Positions 34,615-35,480 of a DNA stretch of 35,480 nucleotides are shown here, one piece after another. The position numbers and the translations under genes are program-made. The stretch covers positions 1 to 35,480 of the forward strand of contig QHZY01000038.1 in NCBI GenBank assembly GCA_003224855.1, given 5' to 3'. The notes under the pieces are model-generated. The model searched no databases. It saw nothing but the letters and a program-made list of their open reading frames with translations, and was not told where the DNA came from. Position 1 is the stretch's first letter; every line of letters begins with the position of its first letter. This DNA comes from Acidobacteriota bacterium (GTDB lineage Bacteria > Acidobacteriota > Terriglobia > Terriglobales > Acidobacteriaceae).

Positions 34615-35480
34615 TCAATAGGGGCCGACTACGGGCGGACTTGCCGGGCCATCTTTCTTCTTGCCCTTATCGCCATCTTCTTCGCTGGATTGGGGTGGGG
34701 AAATGTGCTGCAGAGAGGGCTCAACAGTTTGTTGGCCGATACTCCGAGTCCCGATTCTGGAGCCGGAGTTCTTTCTTAAGTCACGCAGAATGTCCTGGCG
34801 ATCACGCCCCGCGTACTCGCGCGCGAAGCGGGTCAGGGCTTCCGTAACGATATCGTGGTGATGCACTTTATCGAGTCCCGGCTCACGCGTTATGTTCAGC
34901 CACAAACGGTGCACCAGGTGGACATCCTCGGTTTTCATGGACGGGGTGTGCGGTCCGATGTGAAATGTATCTATCTTGCGGTCGGGATGAACCACCTGCA
35001 GAATGAACTGGCGCTTAGGTTCCTGGCTCGCTTCCCATGCGCGGCCCATCTGAAATGCCTGTTCCTGCGCCGTCATCTTGCTGGAGCCTCCTGCGACTAC
35101 TGCCGATGATTCGAGTTTGCTCTCCGTCTGCACAATCGCCGACCAGACGTCGCGGGCCGGCACCAGCAGCAATGAGACCTTCTTGCCGAAGCTCTCGGCA
35201 ATCGAAACCGCTTTGGTGAAAAGCTGCTGCTCGTAATCGCTGAAGATCTGTTCAGTGGCAAGATCATAGGCGGCCGCGCCGAACTGGCTGATGCGGGCGG
35301 ACATGACGACGATGTCCTGTTCTTTCGTGTCGATACGCTCGAGCGCCCATTTCAGGTGGCTTAGGGTGTTGTAATCACGCACTGTAACCAGTACGTTCCC
35401 AGGCCGGATGCCCAGAGCTGCGCGCTCCACCGTATCGCGCTGCAGCAACTGGAACTGCTCTTTCATCTCCTTTTGAGCCG
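34615..35480 (-). CDS. C-terminal part of a probable APC-type permease with UspA-like domain (runs off right edge)
   Basis: The reading frame stays open to the right edge (upstream codons read AQKE before the ATG at 35466), so the start shown by that ATG is probably internal; the GGAG there abuts the codon directly, which is too close for a ribosome site. The visible 288 residues are soluble. They contain a universal-stress-like alpha/beta region (NVLVTVRDYNTLSHLKWALE, then DIVVMSARI and VSLLLVPARDVWSAIVQTES). A segment with VVHPDRKIDTFHIGPHTP follows, and the tail is charged and proline-rich. I recall such cytoplasmic tails after amino-acid permeases in Acidobacteriota, which is the basis for the call. 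No membrane helix lies in the window. Confidence 0.55.
   Translation of the reverse strand, partial: AQKEMKEQFQLLQRDTVERAALGIRPGNVLVTVRDYNTLSHLKWALERIDTKEQDIVVMSARISQFGAAAYDLATEQIFSDYEQQLFTKAVSIAESFGKKVSLLLVPARDVWSAIVQTESKLESSAVVAGGSSKMTAQEQAFQMGRAWEASQEPKRQFILQVVHPDRKIDTFHIGPHTPSMKTEDVHLVHRLWLNITREPGLDKVHHHDIVTEALTRFAREYAGRDRQDILRDLRKNSGSRIGTRSIGQQTVEPSLQHISPPQSSEEDGDKGKKKDGPASPPVVGPY

Overview
This 35.5-kb stretch looks like a chromosomal segment from a soil-type bacterium, most likely an Acidobacteriota of the Terriglobia/Koribacter kind. That assignment rests on the gene set, not on a marker gene. The DNA is moderately GC-rich. It carries a futalosine-type menaquinone gene (mqnE), a split B12-dependent acyl-CoA mutase, a fused FtcD, a class II fructose-bisphosphatase, a CsgG-like protein, an HPF-sigma fusion and many Sec/Tat-exported enzymes. 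No tRNA, rRNA, CRISPR array, prophage, transposase or insertion sequence was seen. Gene density is high and no gene-free gap exceeds 300 bases.

Layout. 0-3.2 kb: the end of recN converges on a minus-strand set (glutaredoxin-like protein, acyl-CoA ligase, small membrane protein). 3.3-8.6 kb: a broken beta-propeller gene, an SDR oxidoreductase, a PagL-like outer-membrane protein, bifunctional FtcD and a secreted protein of unknown function. 8.6-10.3 kb: a CGNR regulator and an EamA exporter are divergent, with overlapping promoters. 10.3-14.4 kb: glmU, then mqnE followed closely by a signal-peptide-bearing adenosine-deaminase-like amidohydrolase. 14.7-16.7 kb: a ribosome-hibernation-factor/sigma-like fusion abuts a bacterial eRF1-like (baeRF-type) protein. 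16.8-20.1 kb: Tat-exported glycosylasparaginase, glpX, and a Tat-exported TIM-barrel protein. 20.1-24.4 kb: a broken HhH-GPD glycosylase, the B12-binding mutase subunit, a TPR/binding-protein pair, and an MscS-type channel split by one in-frame TGA. 24.4-30.4 kb: an aldo/keto reductase, then a likely four-gene run of ggt, TIM-barrel isomerase, asnS and arginase. 30.4-35.5 kb: CsgG-like protein, D-Ala-D-Ala ligase, the large mutase subunit and the C-terminal part of a probable permease.

Working together. The mutase large (32743-34539) and B12-binding (20618-21034) subunits probably form one enzyme although their genes are 12 kb apart. GlmU and Ddl feed peptidoglycan synthesis. FtcD, arginase, GGT, glycosylasparaginase and AsnS point to amino-acid and peptide turnover.

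The most striking points are two. The first is the HPF-sigma plus eRF1-like pair, a candidate ribosome-dormancy/rescue module whose first gene has lost sigma region 4. The second is the number of broken genes: three junctions where conserved family sequence is missing (near 4058, 15537 and 20320), and one clean CGA-to-TGA-type stop (23437). These may be real decay or assembly errors, and read mapping would decide.
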